Assembly (NCBI GenBank): GCA_022575985.1
Contig: JAKSXM010000272.1
Coordinates: 31,265,501 to 31,329,500 of the forward strand
Source of the DNA: Anagrus nilaparvatae
Lineage: Eukaryota > Arthropoda > Insecta > Hymenoptera > Mymaridae
DNA length: 64,000 bases
Direction of reading: 5' to 3'
Shown here: one piece after another, positions 61,496-64,000 of the stretch
Position numbering within the stretch: position 1 is the stretch's first letter
How the letters are laid out: each line of letters opens with the position of its first letter
The notes under the pieces: model-generated
What the model was told of the DNA's origin: nothing
The model's input: only the letters and a program-made list of their open reading frames with translations
Database searches by the model: none
Made by a program: the position numbers and the translations under genes

Positions 61496-64000
61496 TATTA
61501 AATAATCTTTAAATATATTTAATGTATGCAGTGGTATGCAGTCATTTACAGGCGAGAAACGTCAACATACATTTTAGCAGGGGGTCAAAATATTCTTCAC
61601 GGAAGCGTACCAAATTTTCCCTCAGAAATTATAATTAGGTTCGAAAACTGTATTTTTCTTTGTTATGGCATTTGATTTTAACGACCTCCTATTTTTAACA
61701 TTTGTAGCAAAAGATGGGACCATTTTTCCCTTGGAAACGAAAAAGGGGTAAAAAAGAAATAGAGCCCTAGCTGTCAATACAGTATTTGTGCGAATAGAGG
61801 TGCAAATTGAATCGAAAATAGGTAAAAAGTTTTGGATTTTAAAATGCGTGTGGTTTGAGCTCGCGTAAATAAAAAGATGTAAACTAAAATGCATAAAACG
61901 ATGTTTAAAGGTTTAAAGGAAGAAGATAATCTTGACGATGTGTATCAATGTTGGATTATTGGAATATAAAAGATTTCGGCAAAATGAAAAAAACGTCTCG
62001 AGCATGAAGTGCAGACACGGCGCGGCGCCTATTGAAAATAATCGGTCTTGCACCAAGGGAGGCCGGATCTTGACATGGACAATGCGCCCATTATCAGTTA
62101 ATATTTTGCTTATCTTCATTTTTCAAATTAATTTAAATGGTTATCAGGAAAATTGAAAACAAAGCTACCGTGAACTTGGCAATGTAAAAAGTGTGTAAAG
62201 AACCGGAGATAACGATTGTCCGGTTCGACGAGCACGAATACAGTCTATTTATTGGTATAATAGTCTCCTTTCATCTTCTGCCGAAAGAGAGATGTAAATA
62301 TTTATTGTGTGAAGCTACTATTAGGATTTTTCTTTCTATTTCTAAAGAAGAGTACGTTTTATTTTTTTATTTTTTATTACTATCTGTATCGTCATAGATT
62401 TTTTTCTTCTACACTTGAAAATGATTTACCGATCTCGAGTCAGTCTCTTATCTGATGTTATTTGTTTACTCAGGAAAGAATTTTTTTTTTTTAAGGATTT
62501 AATGATGATTTATGTTTAACCGATCCATTAAACGAAAAAAAATCTTGAGGTAATTGTTTTTATGAGTATCCACTCAGGTAGGTGCTTACTTTTGTGTCAA
62601 TGATTTCTCTTTGAGTTTATTCAAAATTAAAAAAAAAATGATCATTAATTATTTGAAAAATGGGTTGAAAAACCAGCTACGTTTCAAAATCATCAAATCG
62701 TTAGAGTTAGGTATTACCCCCTAATAACCAAACTTTCTTTTTCTGTTTAATATTTTAACAGTAGTCGCATTAAAAGTTAATTAACGCCTTTATTTTAAAT
62801 ATTGAATTGCTTTTACGTTGTTTGCATGAAAAATTTGTGATAAAGCTTTTCTCGCAAGTAAAATGATTTCTAAATTAGAATTATTGGAAAAGACGCAACA
62901 GCGTGCAAGGCTCTTGAACTCCCTTTAGGAGAAGGCTGATTTAAAATTTTTTATAACTTTGAGAAATTTAAGGTAGTTGTTAAGTAAAAATCAAATATTT
63001 GTTAAAAAATCAACTATGTAATTTATGTAATTCAATATTAGCAATATTTTTTTCTTTTTTCTCAAACCACTTCCTGTAATACAGTTTTAGCTTAGCCACT
63101 TTCGTAAATGAGAAAAATATAAAAATTTCTGCTTCGATAAGCAGCGATCTTGCTCTTAAAAACTTGTAAAATACACAAAGTTTAAAAAAAAAGCAAACAA
63201 ACGATATACTTTTTTTCGCATTAAAGAAAAAAAGGTGTACACAAAGTCCATTATTTGACGCGGCTTCTTAATAGTAATAAACACTTTTTTTTTACAAAAA
63301 AACTTTTTATTACTATTTCTTTTTTTATTATTACGAAAAAGCAAAAGCAAAAGAAAAAGAAAAAGAAAGACAAAAAAAAGTTAATCGTCATTTTGCTGCT
63401 CCGCCTTTTTGTAAATTCGGCCTTTTGAAGAGACGACAAACAAGGGCGCCAAATAAAAAAAAAGGCATATTAGAAGCTTCCGGAAAGCTAAAAAAAAAAA
63501 TTAAAAAGAACGCACACGTGGAAGATAAGAAACAGCTTTTTCTCCATTTAAGAACGAGAGATAGGTGTGTGATAGGCCGAAACTTTGACGAAAAGGTTTC
63601 TCGATAAAATCGTCTTTTTCAAAAGAAAAAACTATTATTGACTTTTTTATCTTGATTTTCAGCGGAGAAAAAATTCTCGTTTACCAGATGACTAGAAAAA
63701 ACATATAAAAAATAAAACAACAGTTATTTTGAAGACTTGCTAACAGAAAGAGAATAATATTTTTTGACTTTTCTCAGCTCGAAATTAACATATTATCGTT
63801 AGGGATGTTATCTTTTTACCAAGATCTCTGATATTCAAGGCGCCGTGTTTTTTAAACTCATAAAATAATATTTTTTACAGTGTAAATAGTATCGATTTAT
63901 AATATGGACCGATGTCCAATATAATTATAGGTTTTTATTTTTTAAGGCGCCACACGTATGGGCCTACGGTTATAAAAGAATATAAAAAAAAATCTAAAAT
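61496..64000 (-). promoter_or_regulatory. Upstream region of the T-box gene (promoter or further 5' intron)
   Basis: No gene recognised on either strand. GGCGCC at 62024, 63445, 63839 and 63946. If the acceptor at 61471 is used, this is still intron and the promoter lies beyond the right edge. If the ATG at 61495 is used, the promoter is here. No TATA box at a convincing position. Confidence 0.45.

Overview
The window is insect genomic DNA. The evidence is very AT-rich intergenic sequence, spliced genes with many short (about 55-80 bp) GT-AG introns, AATAAA polyadenylation signals, and metazoan gene families (TRRAP/Nipped-A, NWD, LSM12, SMYD4, pancreatic-type lipase, T-box). The compact introns and AT richness would fit a hymenopteran, perhaps a parasitoid wasp, but no single feature proves the order. 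All gene models are my own splicing of the raw sequence. Every internal junction was checked for GT-AG and reading phase.

Layout. (1) 1-12449, minus: Nipped-A/TRRAP, the giant PIKK-like scaffold of SAGA and Tip60/NuA4. Its last ~200 codons lie beyond the left edge. (2) 12996-20914, plus: a 25-exon NACHT/WD-repeat STAND NTPase (NWD1/NWD2-like, 1705 aa), head-to-head with Nipped-A across a 546-bp gap. (3) 21784-23612, minus: LSM12 (205 aa), convergent with the NWD gene. (4) About 23.7-36.2 kb: gene-free, repeat-rich DNA with a long-TIR element enclosing tandem repeats and a nested foldback, separate palindromes, and a dead non-LTR retrotransposon. (5) 36209-51299, plus: a secreted pancreatic-type lipase / phospholipase A1 with an intact Ser-Asp-His triad, split by a 13.6-kb intron. 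On the opposite strand inside that intron lie two tandem SMYD4-like genes (SET-MYND-TPR) with identical exon structure. The same intron holds two foldback palindromes of about 2.1 and 1.1 kb, a Helitron-like element and several hairpin MITEs. (6) 53112-61495, minus: a T-box factor of Tbx6/Dorsocross type in a CpG-richer, transposon-poor domain extending to the right edge.

The genes do not form an operon or pathway. Nipped-A, SMYD and T-box proteins act in chromatin and transcription. LSM12 is an RNA-associated adaptor, NWD a signalling ATPase, and the lipase is extracellular. The most notable non-genic signals are the palindromes, the nesting of two chromatin-type genes in a lipase intron, and a strong clustering of the 6-mer GGCGCC (14 sites in about 9.6 kb) over the T-box locus, with none noticed elsewhere in the window.
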